A stretch of DNA of 64,000 nt from Paenirhodobacter ferrireducens. GTDB lineage: Bacteria > Pseudomonadota > Alphaproteobacteria > Rhodobacterales > Rhodobacteraceae. Of this stretch, positions 46,758-58,220 are shown in pieces. Numbering within the stretch: the stretch's first letter is position 1; the number at the start of each line of letters is the position of its first letter. The notes below the pieces were generated by a model. It did no database searches, was not told where the DNA came from, and saw only the letters and a list, made by a program, of their open reading frames with translations. The position numbers and the translations under genes were made by a program. The stretch lies in NCBI RefSeq assembly GCF_004022265.1, contig NZ_SAVB01000001.1:1-64000 (forward strand). The letters are read 5' to 3'.

Positions 46758-47534
46758 ATGAAAAAGCTGATGACGCTGATCTCCGTGCTCGCGCTCACGG
46801 CCGGGACCGCGATGGCCGAGGACATCAAGGTCGGGGTCTCGCCGGGCGAGCATGCCGAGATCATGGAAGAGGTGGCGAAGGTCGCCAAGCCGATGGGCCT
46901 TGATATCAAGGTGATCGAGTTCTCGGATTACGTGGTGCCGAACCAGGCGCTGGCCGATGGCGACATCGAGGCGAACTCGTTCCAGCACAAGCCCTATCTC
47001 GACAACCAGATCAAGGACCGCGGCTTCAAGCTGGTGCCGGTGGGGACCACGATCACCACGCCGATGGGGCTCTATTCGAACAAGGTGAAGTCGCCGGCCG
47101 AGCTGAAGGACGGCGATACCGTCGGCATCCCGAACGACCCGACGAATGGCGGCCGCGCGCTTCTGGTGCTGCAGGACTTCGGCCTGATCAAGCTTGCCGA
47201 CGGCACCGGCCTGACCCCGACCGTGCTCGACGTCACCGAGAATCCGAAGAACCTGAAGTTCCAGGAACTCGACGCCGCGCAGCTGCCGCGCTCGCTCGCC
47301 GATCTCGACGCGGCGATGATCAACACGAACTATGCCATCGCCGCCGGTCTGAATCCGAAGACCGACACCATCGCGATGGAAAAGGCCGACAACCCCTATG
47401 TGAACATCATCGTGGTGCGCGAAGGCGACGAGACCGCGCCCTGGGTGAAGACGCTGGTTTCGGCCTACCACTCGGACGAGGTGAAGAAATTCATCGAGGA
47501 CAAGTATCACGGCACGGTGCTGACCTCCTGGTGA
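46758..47534 (+). CDS. metQ: methionine-binding protein MetQ (NlpA family)
   Basis: The 258-residue binding protein starts with a signal peptide (MKKLMTLISVLALTAGTAMA) and no lipobox Cys, so it is periplasmic rather than anchored. Ligand-binding family motifs: VIEFSDYVVPNQALADGDIE, ANSFQHKPYLDNQI, VPVGTTITTPMGLYS, GIPNDPTNGGRALLVLQ and TNYAIAAGLNPKTD. It is 27 bases after metI and is followed by a terminator. Confidence 0.95.
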   Translation: MKKLMTLISVLALTAGTAMAEDIKVGVSPGEHAEIMEEVAKVAKPMGLDIKVIEFSDYVVPNQALADGDIEANSFQHKPYLDNQIKDRGFKLVPVGTTITTPMGLYSNKVKSPAELKDGDTVGIPNDPTNGGRALLVLQDFGLIKLADGTGLTPTVLDVTENPKNLKFQELDAAQLPRSLADLDAAMINTNYAIAAGLNPKTDTIAMEKADNPYVNIIVVREGDETAPWVKTLVSAYHSDEVKKFIEDKYHGTVLTSW

Positions 47535-47555
47535 GCCGTTCCGGGATCCAATCGG

Positions 47556-47580
47556 CGGGCGCCCCTTCGGGCGCCCGTTT
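47556..47580 (+). terminator. terminator after metNIQ
   Basis: Stem CGGGCGCCC / GGGCGCCCG around a short CTTC-type loop, followed by TTT. Confidence 0.75.
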
Positions 47581-47642
47581 GCATGTGCGGCCCCCTGCAC
47601 GCCCCCGTTGACCTTTCGCCGCCGCCCGGCTAGCGGAGAGCC

Positions 47643-49466
47643 ATGGCACGCGCACCCCTTCTCCAGCTTTCCGGCATCTCCCTCACCTTCGGCGGCGACC
47701 CCGTCTTCGAGGGGCTCGATCTCACCGTTCAGGAGGGCGACCGCATCGCGCTCGTGGGCCGCAACGGCTCGGGCAAGTCGACGCTGATGAAGGTGATGGC
47801 GGGGCTGGTCGAGCCCGACCACGGATCGCGCGTGGTGCCGAGCGGCACGCGCGTGGGCTACATGGAGCAGGAGCCCGACCTCTCGGGCTTTGCGACGCTT
47901 GGCGATTTCGCCGGATCGGGCCTCTCCGAGGCCGAACACTACCGCGTCGAGATGGTGGCCGAGGGGCTGAAGTTCCGCCCCGAGACCCCGGTCGCCACCG
48001 CCTCGGGCGGCGAGCGGCGGCGCGCGGCGCTGGCCAAGCTTCTGGCCGAGGCGCCCGAACTCATGCTGCTCGACGAACCCACCAACCACCTCGACATCGA
48101 GGCGATCGGCTGGCTGGAAAACGAGCTGAAGACCACCCGCACCGCCTTCGTGCTGATCTCGCATGACCGCGCCTTCCTGCGCAACCTGACGCGGGCCACG
48201 CTCTGGCTCGACCGCGGCGCGCTGCGCCGGCAGGAGCGCGGCTTCGAGGCCTTCGAGGACTGGCGCGAACAGATCTGGACCGAAGAGGACGAGGCCCGCC
48301 ACAAGCTCGACCGCAAGATCAAGGCCGAGGCGAAATGGGCGGTCGAGGGGATCTCGGCGCGGCGCAAGCGCAACATGGGCCGGGTGCGGGCGCTCGAGGC
48401 GCTGCGCGCCGAACGCGCAGGCCAGATCCGCCGGCAGGGCACCGCGGCGATGGAACTTGAAAGCTCGGGCACCTCGGGCAAGCGGGTGATCGAGGCGAAG
48501 GGCCTCACCAAGTCCTTCGGCGACAAGGCGATCGTGAAGAATTTCGACCTGCGCGTGCTGCGCGGCGACCGCGTCGCCTTCGTCGGCCCGAACGGCGTGG
48601 GCAAGACCACGCTGCTGAAGATGCTGACCGGCGAGATCGCGCCCGATGCGGGCACGGTGACGCTCGGCACCAATCTCGAGATCGCGGTCTTCGATCAGGC
48701 GCGCGCCACGCTCGACCTCGACCAGACGCTGTGGGGCGGGATGGTGAACGACCCCGACATGCGGGTCTCGGGCCAGTCCGATCAGGTGATGGTGCGCGGC
48801 CGGCCGAAGCATGTGGTGGCCTATCTCAAGGATTTCCTCTTCGACGAGAGCCAGGCGCGGGCGCCGATCGGCTCGCTCTCGGGCGGCGAACGGGCACGGC
48901 TGCTGCTTGCGCGGATCATGGCGAAGCCCTCGAACCTGCTGATCCTCGACGAACCGACGAACGATCTCGACGTCGAGACGCTCGATCTGCTGCAGGACAT
49001 CCTCGGCGAGTATGACGGCACGGTGCTGCTGGTCAGCCACGACCGCGATTTCATCGACCGCGTCGCGACGACGACGATCGCGATGGAGGGCGACGGCCGC
49101 GCCACGGTCTATGCCGGCGGCTGGAGCGACTATCAGGCGCAAAAGGCGCTGAGCGCCCCCGCGGCGCCGGCCGCCGCGACCGCCCCCGCCGCGAAGAGGG
49201 CCGAGCCCGCCGCCGCCCCGAAGGCCGCGCCGAAGAAGCCGGGCCTCAGCTTCACCGAGAAGCACCGGCTCGAGGAGCTGCCCGGTGTCATCGACAAGCT
49301 CGAGCGCGAGATCGGCAAGCTCTCCGAGCTCCTCTCCGATCCCGAGCTCTTCACCCGCGAGCCGGTGAAGTTCAGGAAGGCCACCGAGATGCTGGGCGAG
49401 CGTCAGGCAGCGCTGAGTGCGGCCGAGGAGGAATGGCTGACGCTCGAGGAAAAGGCGCAGGGCTGA
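47643..49466 (+). CDS. uup: ABC-F ATPase, Uup type
   Basis: The 607-residue protein has two ABC domains without membrane parts: GRNGSGKSTLMK with LLDEPTNHLD in the first, GPNGVGKTTLLK with LILDEPTNDLD in the second, and a Uup-type charged coiled-coil tail (about 510-607: FTEKHRLEELPGVIDKLERE). ABC-F proteins act on ribosomes or branched DNA; Uup is linked to DNA-junction and ribosome function. An Ala/Pro-rich linker (SAPAAPAAATAPAAKRAEPA) joins the tail. Confidence 0.92.
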   Translation: MARAPLLQLSGISLTFGGDPVFEGLDLTVQEGDRIALVGRNGSGKSTLMKVMAGLVEPDHGSRVVPSGTRVGYMEQEPDLSGFATLGDFAGSGLSEAEHYRVEMVAEGLKFRPETPVATASGGERRRAALAKLLAEAPELMLLDEPTNHLDIEAIGWLENELKTTRTAFVLISHDRAFLRNLTRATLWLDRGALRRQERGFEAFEDWREQIWTEEDEARHKLDRKIKAEAKWAVEGISARRKRNMGRVRALEALRAERAGQIRRQGTAAMELESSGTSGKRVIEAKGLTKSFGDKAIVKNFDLRVLRGDRVAFVGPNGVGKTTLLKMLTGEIAPDAGTVTLGTNLEIAVFDQARATLDLDQTLWGGMVNDPDMRVSGQSDQVMVRGRPKHVVAYLKDFLFDESQARAPIGSLSGGERARLLLARIMAKPSNLLILDEPTNDLDVETLDLLQDILGEYDGTVLLVSHDRDFIDRVATTTIAMEGDGRATVYAGGWSDYQAQKALSAPAAPAAATAPAAKRAEPAAAPKAAPKKPGLSFTEKHRLEELPGVIDKLEREIGKLSELLSDPELFTREPVKFRKATEMLGERQAALSAAEEEWLTLEEKAQG

Positions 49467-49511
49467 CTCCCGGGCGCAGTGACGCCGCGTCACGCTGCCA
49501 CAGCCTTTACC

Positions 49512-49542
49512 CTTTCATCTTGCCGGAAATACCTTGCGGGGG
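49512..49542. repeat. intergenic repeat, reverse orientation
   Basis: CTTTCATCTTGCCGGAAATA followed by CCTTGCGGGGG is a copy of the dispersed repeat, between uup and the CaiB-type gene. Confidence 0.65.
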
Positions 49543-49596
49543 TCCGGGGGTGCAAAACCCCCGGCCGCGCCGGACCGTGCGCCTGAGGGAGGACAG

Positions 49597-50706
49597 ATGA
49601 CCACATCGCCGCAAGGCCCGCTCGCCGGGCTCCGCATCGTCGAGATTTCGGGCCTCGGCCCCACGCCCTTCACCGTGCAGCTCTTCGCCGACATGGGGGC
49701 CGAGGTGATCCGCATCGCGCGGCCGAACTCGGGTGGCGCGGCGAACCACGTGCTCGGCATCGCGAACGACCCGATCGAGCGCGGCCGCGACGTGCTGGAG
49801 CTTGACCTCAAGGCGACCGAAGATCTCGCCATCGCGCGGCGGCTGATCGCCAAGGCCGACGCTCTGGTCGAGGGGATGCGCCCGGGCGTGATGGAGCGCC
49901 TCGGCCTCGGCCCTGCCGACTTCCCCGAGAACCCGCGCCTCGTCTATGGCCGGATGACCGGCTGGGGGCAGAGCGGCCCGCTCGCCCAGACCGCGGGGCA
50001 CGACATCAACTTCGTCGCGCTCTCGGGCGCGCTCGGCGCGATTGGCACGCCCGAGACGCCGGTGATCCCGCTCAATCTGGTGGGCGATTTCGGCGGCGGC
50101 TCGATGTGGCTCGCCTTCGGGATCATGGCGGCGCTGTGGCATGCGAAGGCGACGGGGCAGGGGCAGGTCGTCGATGCTGCGATCACCGACGGCATCGCCG
50201 GGCTTCTGGGCATGGTGCACGGGCTTGCGGCGAGCGGGCTCTGGTCCGACCGGCGCGGCGAGAACCTGCTCGACGGCGGCGTGCCCTATTACGGGGTCTA
50301 TCCCTGCAAGGCGGGCGGCCATTTCGCCATCGGCCCGATCGAGGAGAAATTCTGGGCCGAGTTCCAGCACCTGATGGGCTTTGCCCCGGGCGAGCTGCCC
50401 GACCGCGCCGACCGTACCCTCTGGCCCGAGCTGCGTGCGCGCATCGGTGCGCGCTTCCTCGAGAAGAGCCGCGCCGAGTGGGAGGCGATCTTCGAGGGCA
50501 CCGACGCCTGTGCGACGCCGGTTCTGACGGTGTCGGAGGCGGTGAGCCACCCGCATAACGTCGCCCGCGGCGCCTATCTGCGCCACGAGGGCATCGTGCA
50601 GCCCGCCCCCGCGCCGAAGCTGAGCCGCACCCCGGGCGCGATCGGGCCGGGCTCGACCCTTGCCCGGATCGGGCGCGAGGATGCGCTCGCCCGCTGGAGC
50701 GCCTGA
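49597..50706 (+). CDS. CoA-transferase family III, alpha-methylacyl-CoA racemase-like
   Basis: The 369-residue CaiB/BaiF-type protein reads GPLAGLRIVEISGLGPTPFT, DVLELDLKATEDLAIARRLI, GLGPADFPENPRLVYGRMTG, GQSGPLAQTAGHDINFVALS and GVPYYGVYPCKAGGHFAIGP. GHDINFVALSG with the catalytic Asp in GD(F)GGGS fits AMACR, which epimerises 2-methylacyl-CoA. The strong GAGGGAGG site fixes ATG 49597. No other beta-oxidation gene is adjacent. Confidence 0.88.
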   Translation: MTTSPQGPLAGLRIVEISGLGPTPFTVQLFADMGAEVIRIARPNSGGAANHVLGIANDPIERGRDVLELDLKATEDLAIARRLIAKADALVEGMRPGVMERLGLGPADFPENPRLVYGRMTGWGQSGPLAQTAGHDINFVALSGALGAIGTPETPVIPLNLVGDFGGGSMWLAFGIMAALWHAKATGQGQVVDAAITDGIAGLLGMVHGLAASGLWSDRRGENLLDGGVPYYGVYPCKAGGHFAIGPIEEKFWAEFQHLMGFAPGELPDRADRTLWPELRARIGARFLEKSRAEWEAIFEGTDACATPVLTVSEAVSHPHNVARGAYLRHEGIVQPAPAPKLSRTPGAIGPGSTLARIGREDALARWSA

Positions 50707-50725
50707 GCGGCGGCGCGCAAGAGCC

Positions 50726-50754
50726 TTGACTTGCACCCCCCGATCTCCGATAAG
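50726..50754 (+). promoter_or_regulatory. promoter of rplU-rpmA
   Basis: TTGACT (50726-50731) and GATAAG (50749-50754) are separated by exactly 17 bases, 146 bases before rplU. Confidence 0.65.
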
Positions 50755-50761
50755 CCGCCAA

Positions 50762-50899
50762 CCCGGCAGAGGACACCCTCTTGCGGGGGGAATCATGTGC
50801 AACAACGCCCCGGGAGGGGCGCGCTGCCCGAGGCGGGCCCGCAAGGGCCGTGAAACTCCGCAAGGGGCCACAGGGCGCGGCTTGGAAAAGGAAGAACGC
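50762..50899 (+). promoter_or_regulatory. GC-rich structured leader of rplU
   Basis: The roughly 138-base leader has several inverted pairs, for example GCCCCGGGAGGGGCGC and GGCGGGCCCGCAAGGGCC. No credible ORF lies in it. Ribosomal-protein leaders of this kind often bind their own product, but I do not recognise a named L21-leader class here. Confidence 0.35.
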
Positions 50900-51286
50900 A
50901 TGTTTGCGGTCCTCAAGACTGGCGGCAAGCAATACAAGGTCCAGGCGGGCGACGTGCTCCGCGTGGAACTGATCGCTGCCGTTGCTGGCGACAAGGTCCA
51001 GTTCAACGAGATTCTGATGGTTGGCGGCGACACCCTGACCGTTGGCGCCCCGCTCGTCGAAGGCGCTGCGGTCGTCGCGGAAGTCATCGACACCATCAAG
51101 GCCGACAAGGTCATCACCTATCACAAGCGCCGCCGCAAGCATTCGTCGCAGCGTACCCGTGGCCACCGTCAGAAGCTGACGCTGGTGCGCGTGACCGAGG
51201 TTCTCGCCTCGGGCGCCGCTGCCTCGGGCGTGAAGGAAGCCGTCGGCACCGCTGCTGCGCGCGTCGCCGCGCACGAAGCGAAGTAA
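50900..51286 (+). CDS. rplU: 50S ribosomal protein L21
   Basis: MFAVLKTGGKQYKVQAGDVL, then HKRRRKHSSQRTRGHRQKLT, is bacterial L21. The 128-residue form has a C-terminal Ala-rich extension (GTAAARVAAHEAK) common in alphaproteobacteria. rpmA follows after 14 bases. Confidence 0.98.
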   Translation: MFAVLKTGGKQYKVQAGDVLRVELIAAVAGDKVQFNEILMVGGDTLTVGAPLVEGAAVVAEVIDTIKADKVITYHKRRRKHSSQRTRGHRQKLTLVRVTEVLASGAAASGVKEAVGTAAARVAAHEAK

Positions 51287-51300
51287 GAGGAGACTGACAG

Positions 51301-51570
51301 ATGGCTCACAAGAAAGCAGGCGGTTCGTCCCGCAACGGCCGCGACTCTGCCGGTCGTCGTCTTGGCGTCAAGCTCTACGGCGGTCAGGCTGCGGTTTCGG
51401 GCAACATCATCGTGCGTCAGCGCGGCACCACCTGGTGGCCGGGCGAAGGCGTGATGATGGGCAAGGACCACACCATTTTCGCCGTCACCGAGGGCAAGGT
51501 CACCTTCAAGAAAGGCCTCAAAGGCCGGACCTTCATCTCGGTTCTTCCCGTTGCGGAGGCGGCCGAGTAA
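51301..51570 (+). CDS. rpmA: 50S ribosomal protein L27
   Basis: The 89-residue L27 starts [20 protein letters not shown], with [17 protein letters not shown] following. The N-terminus reaches the peptidyl transferase centre. Standard partner of rplU. Confidence 0.98.
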   Translation: MAHKKAGGSSRNGRDSAGRRLGVKLYGGQAAVSGNIIVRQRGTTWWPGEGVMMGKDHTIFAVTEGKVTFKKGLKGRTFISVLPVAEAAE

Positions 51571-51596
51571 GCCGAACCGCAATCCGGACAGGAACA

Positions 51597-51630
51597 GGGG
51601 GATCGGCTGCAAGGCCGGTCCCCTTTGTCT
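51597..51630 (+). terminator. terminator after rplU-rpmA
   Basis: GGGGATCGGC pairs with GCCGGTCCCC around TGCAAG, followed by TTTGTCTTT. Confidence 0.85.
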
Positions 51631-51760
51631 TTGCTGCGATGCGGCATGGTGATCTCGAAGAATTCATCGAATTTTCAAACGGGTAGGGTTCAAATTGTCA
51701 TCGTCCCGCCCCATTTTCAGGACCAAAGTGAACAGGCCCGCGTTTCGAGGAGGAGCGCAG

Positions 51761-52300
51761 ATGTTTCAGGAAACCCTCACCGCTCAACCCGTGATCGAGG
51801 CCGGCCGCTTCGTGCTGCGCCCGCTGCGCCGCTCGGACGCCGGGCTGATCTCGATGTACACGGCCGATCGCCGCGTCGCCGAGGGCACCCGCGCCATCCC
51901 GCATCCGCTGCCGCCCGGGGCCGCCGAGAACTTCGTCGCCCGCGCCATGGCCGAGAAGCGGACGGAGGATGTCTGGGCGATGGACGGCTCGACGCACGGT
52001 CTGGCCGAGGTGCTGGGCATCGTCTCGCTGACCCGGGTCGAGCCCGACCAGTCCGAGGTCGGCTTCTGGGTCGGGCCGGGGTTCTGGAACACCGGCTTCG
52101 CTTCCGAGGCGGTGGCCGCGCTCGTCGCGGCGAACCCGCACAATTCGCGCACTCTCTTTGCCGAGGTGTTCCAGGATAACCCGGGTTCGGCCCGTGTCCT
52201 GACGAACTCGGGCTTCGAATATCTGGGCGATGCCGAAAGCTGGTCGGTGGCGCGGGGCGGCCGGGTGCCGACCTGGACCTATCTGCGCAAGATGGGCTGA
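51761..52300 (+). CDS. GNAT acetyltransferase (RimJ/RimL-like)
   Basis: The 179-residue protein has AGRFVLRPLRRSDAGLISMY, then EVGFWVGPGFWNTGFASEAV with the acetyl-CoA loop and ARVLTNSGFEYLGDAESWSV, typical of RimJ/RimL-type N-acetyltransferases. The substrate is unknown; its fixed place between rpmA and obgE in Rhodobacteraceae suggests a ribosomal protein, an inference from context. A perfect AGGAGG lies 8 bases before the ATG. Confidence 0.88.
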   Translation: MFQETLTAQPVIEAGRFVLRPLRRSDAGLISMYTADRRVAEGTRAIPHPLPPGAAENFVARAMAEKRTEDVWAMDGSTHGLAEVLGIVSLTRVEPDQSEVGFWVGPGFWNTGFASEAVAALVAANPHNSRTLFAEVFQDNPGSARVLTNSGFEYLGDAESWSVARGGRVPTWTYLRKMG

Positions 52301-52334
52301 GGGCAGACGGGAGGGCGCTGCCCTCCCGGACCCT

Positions 52335-54611
<2,277 letters not shown>

Positions 54612-54629
54612 TCCGGCCCCGCCGGCCGC

Positions 54630-54690
54630 GAGGGGCGATGACGCGCCCCTCTCCCGAGCGTGATTTGCAGCGCCCGCCCCGGTGGCGGGC
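54630..54690 (+). terminator. two hairpins after proB
   Basis: GAGGGGCG / CGCCCCTC (54630-54651), then GCCCGCC / GGCGGGC (54672-54690) followed by GTTT. The remaining bases to 54972 hold no recognisable gene; only a GC-rich region upstream of the next ORF. Confidence 0.6.
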
Positions 54691-54972
54691 GTTTCGCTGT
54701 CAGGGCCTTGGCGCGGCACGAAATCCGGCCCGCGGTGCAGCCGGGGGATGCCGCGCAACGCACCGAAATCACGTGGAATTCATCGCTTTCACCAGGGTCG
54801 ATCACGGCCGATCAAATGGCGAGGCCCCCCCTGCCGGCACGGCCGGAGGACGGCTAATCTGATCTCCGAAGCCTGGGTCTGTCGGGTGGCGCCGTGCCAT
54901 TGACGCGACCGGCCATGAAGGTTTCGTCCCACCGGCCCGCCGCACACAGGGGCCGGCTTCACGGAGCAGATC

Positions 54973-55239
54973 ATGCGTTCCATCCTTCTTCCCGTCGTCA
55001 CCGCTCTCGCGCTCGGCTCGGCCTCGCTTGCCATGGCCGCGGGCGCGACCACGACCGACGGCACGATCAAGTCGATCGACAAGAAAGCGCATTCCGTCAC
55101 GCTGTCGGATGGCAGCACCTACAGCATGCCGAAGACGGTCAAGCTGAAGGCGTTCAAGGTCGGCGAGAAGGTCGCCGTCACCTGGGAACAGAAGGGCAAG
55201 GTGAACGAGGCCACGGCGCTCGTCGCCGTCAAGGGCTGA
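54973..55239 (+). CDS. small periplasmic DUF1344-like protein
   Basis: The 88-residue protein has a signal peptide ([20 protein letters not shown], cut near AMA) and a small beta-barrel-like mature part: [40 protein letters not shown] and [16 protein letters not shown]. This fits DUF1344. Function unknown. A long bidirectional terminator follows. Confidence 0.85.
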   Translation: MRSILLPVVTALALGSASLAMAAGATTTDGTIKSIDKKAHSVTLSDGSTYSMPKTVKLKAFKVGEKVAVTWEQKGKVNEATALVAVKG

Positions 55240-55248
55240 GGCCCGGAG

Positions 55249-55278
55249 GGGGGCGGAGGCCGCGCGGCCTCCGCCCCC
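55249..55278. terminator. bidirectional terminator
   Basis: A perfect 13-bp stem GGGGGCGGAGGCC / GGCCTCCGCCCCC with a GCGC loop and TTT after it, between convergent genes. Confidence 0.85.
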
Positions 55279-55283
55279 TTTGC

Positions 55284-56660
55284 TCACTTGGCGATGCGGT
55301 CGAGCACGCGGGCCCAGCTGCGGATGCCCTTGTGGAACGACTTCACGTCGTATTTCTCGTTCGGCGAATGGATCGCGTCATCGTCATTGGCATAGCCGAT
55401 CAGCATCGCGTCCATGCCGAGGATCGACTTGAAGTAATAGGCGATCGGGATCGAGCCGCCCATGCCGACGATCACCGCCTCGCGGTTCCACTCGTCCGAC
55501 AGCGCCTGACGCGCCGCCTCGAACTCGGGGCGGGCGGTGTTCATCACCGCGGCCGGCGCACCGTCGAGATCGCTGTCCCAGGTGACGCGGGCATCGACCG
55601 GCAGATGCGCCTCGACATGGCGGCGGACCGCCGCGCGGACCTTCGCCGGGTCCATGTCGCCCACCAGCCGGCAGGTGATCTTGCAATGCGCCTCGGCCGG
55701 GATCACGGTTTTCGAGCCTGCGCCCTGATAGCCCCCCCAGAGGCCGTTGATCTCGAGCGTCGGGCGCGCCCATTGCTGTTCGAGGGTCGAATAGCCCGCC
55801 TCGCCATGGGCGACGGTCATGCCGGCATGGGCGAGATACTCGGCCTCGTCGAAGCCGCAGTTTTCCCACTGCCGTTTCAGCTCCTCGGGAACCTCGTGCA
55901 CGCCCTCGTAGAAGCCTTCGACCGCGACGCGGCCGTCCTCGTCGTGGAAGCTCGCGATCAGCTTCGAGATCTCGCGCAGCGGGTTCAGCGCCGGGCCGCC
56001 GTAATGACCCGAATGCAGGTCGATGCGCGGGCCGTGCAGGGTGAACTCTTCCTTCAGCATACCGCGCAGCTGGCCGGCGATCGAGGGCACGCCGGGCGAG
56101 ACCATCGAGGTGTCGCAAATGAGCGCAAGGTCGCAGCTCAGCTCGTCCTTGTTCGCCTGCAGGAAGGGGATGAGCGAGGGCGAACCCGATTCCTCTTCGC
56201 CCTCGAAGAAGATCGTCAGGTTGCCGGGCAGGGTGCCGTTCACGTCCTTGTAAGCGCGGCAGGCCTCGAGGAAGGTCATCAGCTGCCCCTTGTCGTCCGA
56301 GGAGCCGCGGCCGCGGATCACCGGGCCGTTCGCGGTTTCCTCGATCGCCGGGTCGAAGGGCTCGCGCGTCCACAGGTTCAGCGGGTCGACCGGCTGCACG
56401 TCATAATGGCCGTAGAACAGCAGGTGCGGGCCCGGGCCCTCGTGCCGCGCCACCACCATCGGGTGGCCGGGGGTGGGCCGGATCTCGGCCTTGAAACCGA
56501 GCGAGGTCAATTCCTTGACCAGCCAGTCGGCGGCGCGGGCGCAATCGCCCTTCCACGCCGGATCGGTCGAGATCGAGGGGATGCGCAGAAGCTCCATCAG
56601 GCGGTCGATCGCCTGCGGCAGCTCTGCGTCGATGCGGGTGAGAACGGCGTCAATGGTCAT
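55284..56660 (-). CDS. M20-family dipeptidase/metallopeptidase
   Basis: The 458-residue M20 peptidase has the metal ligands in [11 protein letters not shown] (His, Asp) and [12 protein letters not shown] (bridging Asp), the general base in [13 protein letters not shown] (Glu), and [13 protein letters not shown] near the end. The insertion (about 190-360) is the dimerisation domain. It probably cleaves dipeptides or N-acyl amino acids in the cytosol; no signal peptide. It is divergent from hemA. Confidence 0.9.
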   Translation of the reverse strand: MTIDAVLTRIDAELPQAIDRLMELLRIPSISTDPAWKGDCARAADWLVKELTSLGFKAEIRPTPGHPMVVARHEGPGPHLLFYGHYDVQPVDPLNLWTREPFDPAIEETANGPVIRGRGSSDDKGQLMTFLEACRAYKDVNGTLPGNLTIFFEGEEESGSPSLIPFLQANKDELSCDLALICDTSMVSPGVPSIAGQLRGMLKEEFTLHGPRIDLHSGHYGGPALNPLREISKLIASFHDEDGRVAVEGFYEGVHEVPEELKRQWENCGFDEAEYLAHAGMTVAHGEAGYSTLEQQWARPTLEINGLWGGYQGAGSKTVIPAEAHCKITCRLVGDMDPAKVRAAVRRHVEAHLPVDARVTWDSDLDGAPAAVMNTARPEFEAARQALSDEWNREAVIVGMGGSIPIAYYFKSILGMDAMLIGYANDDDAIHSPNEKYDVKSFHKGIRSWARVLDRIAK

Positions 56661-56805
56661 GCGTGCCTCCTGTATCGGCGCACCCTAGCACCGGGGGCGG
56701 CACTGTCCAGTGCGCCCGGGCAGGAGTGGAGGCATCTGCACCTTTGGTCGGGCTTGGCCGGGCGGGGCAGGGTGCGCGACAATTTTTCGCTCCCATCCGG
56801 GCCGT

Positions 56806-56819
56806 TTGACCTCTATCAA
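56806..56819. promoter_or_regulatory. FNR/FnrL-type box upstream of hemA
   Basis: TTGACCTCTATCAA matches the FNR consensus TTGAT-N4-ATCAA in 9 of 10 positions, centred about 68 bases before the hemA ATG. FnrL control of hemA is known from Rhodobacter species, so an oxygen response is likely. Confidence 0.7.
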
Positions 56820-56879
56820 TGCGGCCACGCGACACAGGCCGCTAAGGCAGACCCAGCGAACCAGGCAAGGGAAACGGAA

Positions 56880-58109
56880 ATGGACTACGATCTCGCGCTC
56901 GATCAGGCGATCCAGAAGCTGCACGACGAGGGCCGCTACCGGGTCTTCATCGACATCGAGCGCGAAAAGGGCGCCTTCCCGAAGGCGATGTGGACGCGCC
57001 CCGACGGCTCGAAGAAAGAGATCACCATCTGGTGTGGCAACGATTATCTCGGCATGGGCCAGCACCCGGTGGTGCTTGCGGCGATGCACGAGGCGCTTGA
57101 TGCCACCGGCGCGGGCTCGGGCGGCACGCGCAACATCTCGGGCACCACGGTCTATCACAAGCAGCTCGAGGCGGAGCTTGCCGACCTGCATCAGAAGGAA
57201 GCGGCGCTGGTGTTCTCGAGCGCCTATATCGCCAATGACGCGACGCTCTCGACGCTGCGGGTGCTGTTCCCCGGCCTGATCATCTATTCGGACGCGCTCA
57301 ACCACGCCTCGATGATCGAGGGGATCAAGCGCAACGCCGGCCCGAAGCGGATCTTCCGCCACAATGACGTCGCCCATCTGCGCGAGCTGCTGGCCGCCGA
57401 CGATCCGGCGGTGCCGAAGCTGATCGCCTTTGAATCGGTCTATTCGATGGATGGCGATTTCGGCAAGATCACCGAGATCTGCGATCTCGCCAAGGAATTC
57501 AACGCGCTGACCTATCTCGACGAGGTGCATGCGGTCGGCATGTATGGCCCGCGCGGCGCCGGTATCGCCGAGAAGCTGGGCGAGATGGGCCGCATCGACA
57601 TCTTCAACGGCACGCTCGGCAAGGCCTTCGGCGTCTTCGGCGGCTATGTCGCGGGCACGGCGAAGATGATGGACGCGCTGCGCTCCTATGCGCCGGGCTT
57701 CATCTTCACCACCTCGCTGCCGCCAGTGATCGCCGCGGGCGCCGCCGCCTCGATCGCCTTCCTGAAGACCGCCGCCGGGCAGGAGCTGCGCGACAAGCAG
57801 CAGCTGCATGCCAAGATCCTGAAGATGCGGCTGAAAGCGCTCGGCATGCCGATCATCGACCATGGCAGCCACATCGTGCCGGTGGTGATTGGCGACCCGA
57901 AGCACACCAAGGCGCTCTCGGACATGCTGCTCGAGGAATTCGGCGTCTACGTGCAGCCGATCAACTTCCCGACCGTCCCGCGCGGCACCGAGCGGCTGCG
58001 TTTCACCCCCTCGCCGGTGCACGATCTGCAGCAGATCGACCACCTTGTGCGCGGGATGGACATGCTGTGGTCGCGTTGTGCGCTGAATCGCGCTGAGGCG
58101 AGTGCCTGA
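56880..58109 (+). CDS. hemA: 5-aminolevulinate synthase
   Basis: The 409-residue PLP enzyme condenses glycine and succinyl-CoA, the C4 route to tetrapyrroles used by alphaproteobacteria. Motifs: [49 protein letters not shown] and the PLP lysine Lys248 in [14 protein letters not shown]. Length and start ([15 protein letters not shown]) match Rhodobacter HemA exactly. An FnrL-like box lies upstream. Confidence 0.97.
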   Translation: MDYDLALDQAIQKLHDEGRYRVFIDIEREKGAFPKAMWTRPDGSKKEITIWCGNDYLGMGQHPVVLAAMHEALDATGAGSGGTRNISGTTVYHKQLEAELADLHQKEAALVFSSAYIANDATLSTLRVLFPGLIIYSDALNHASMIEGIKRNAGPKRIFRHNDVAHLRELLAADDPAVPKLIAFESVYSMDGDFGKITEICDLAKEFNALTYLDEVHAVGMYGPRGAGIAEKLGEMGRIDIFNGTLGKAFGVFGGYVAGTAKMMDALRSYAPGFIFTTSLPPVIAAGAAASIAFLKTAAGQELRDKQQLHAKILKMRLKALGMPIIDHGSHIVPVVIGDPKHTKALSDMLLEEFGVYVQPINFPTVPRGTERLRFTPSPVHDLQQIDHLVRGMDMLWSRCALNRAEASA

Positions 58110-58220
58110 GGCATTTTCTGCGTGTGCACGGCTCTCCGCCTTGTGATAGGAAATGACCATGAATCGCGGACGGGGATCGCGATTCGAGAAACTCAGGAAC
58201 TTGAAGGCAGGATCGGGCAC

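Noticed and set aside
45918-49493. 1191-residue frame antisense to metI, metQ and uup
   Set aside because: Shadow of three well-supported genes; low-complexity His/Arg/Leu composition.
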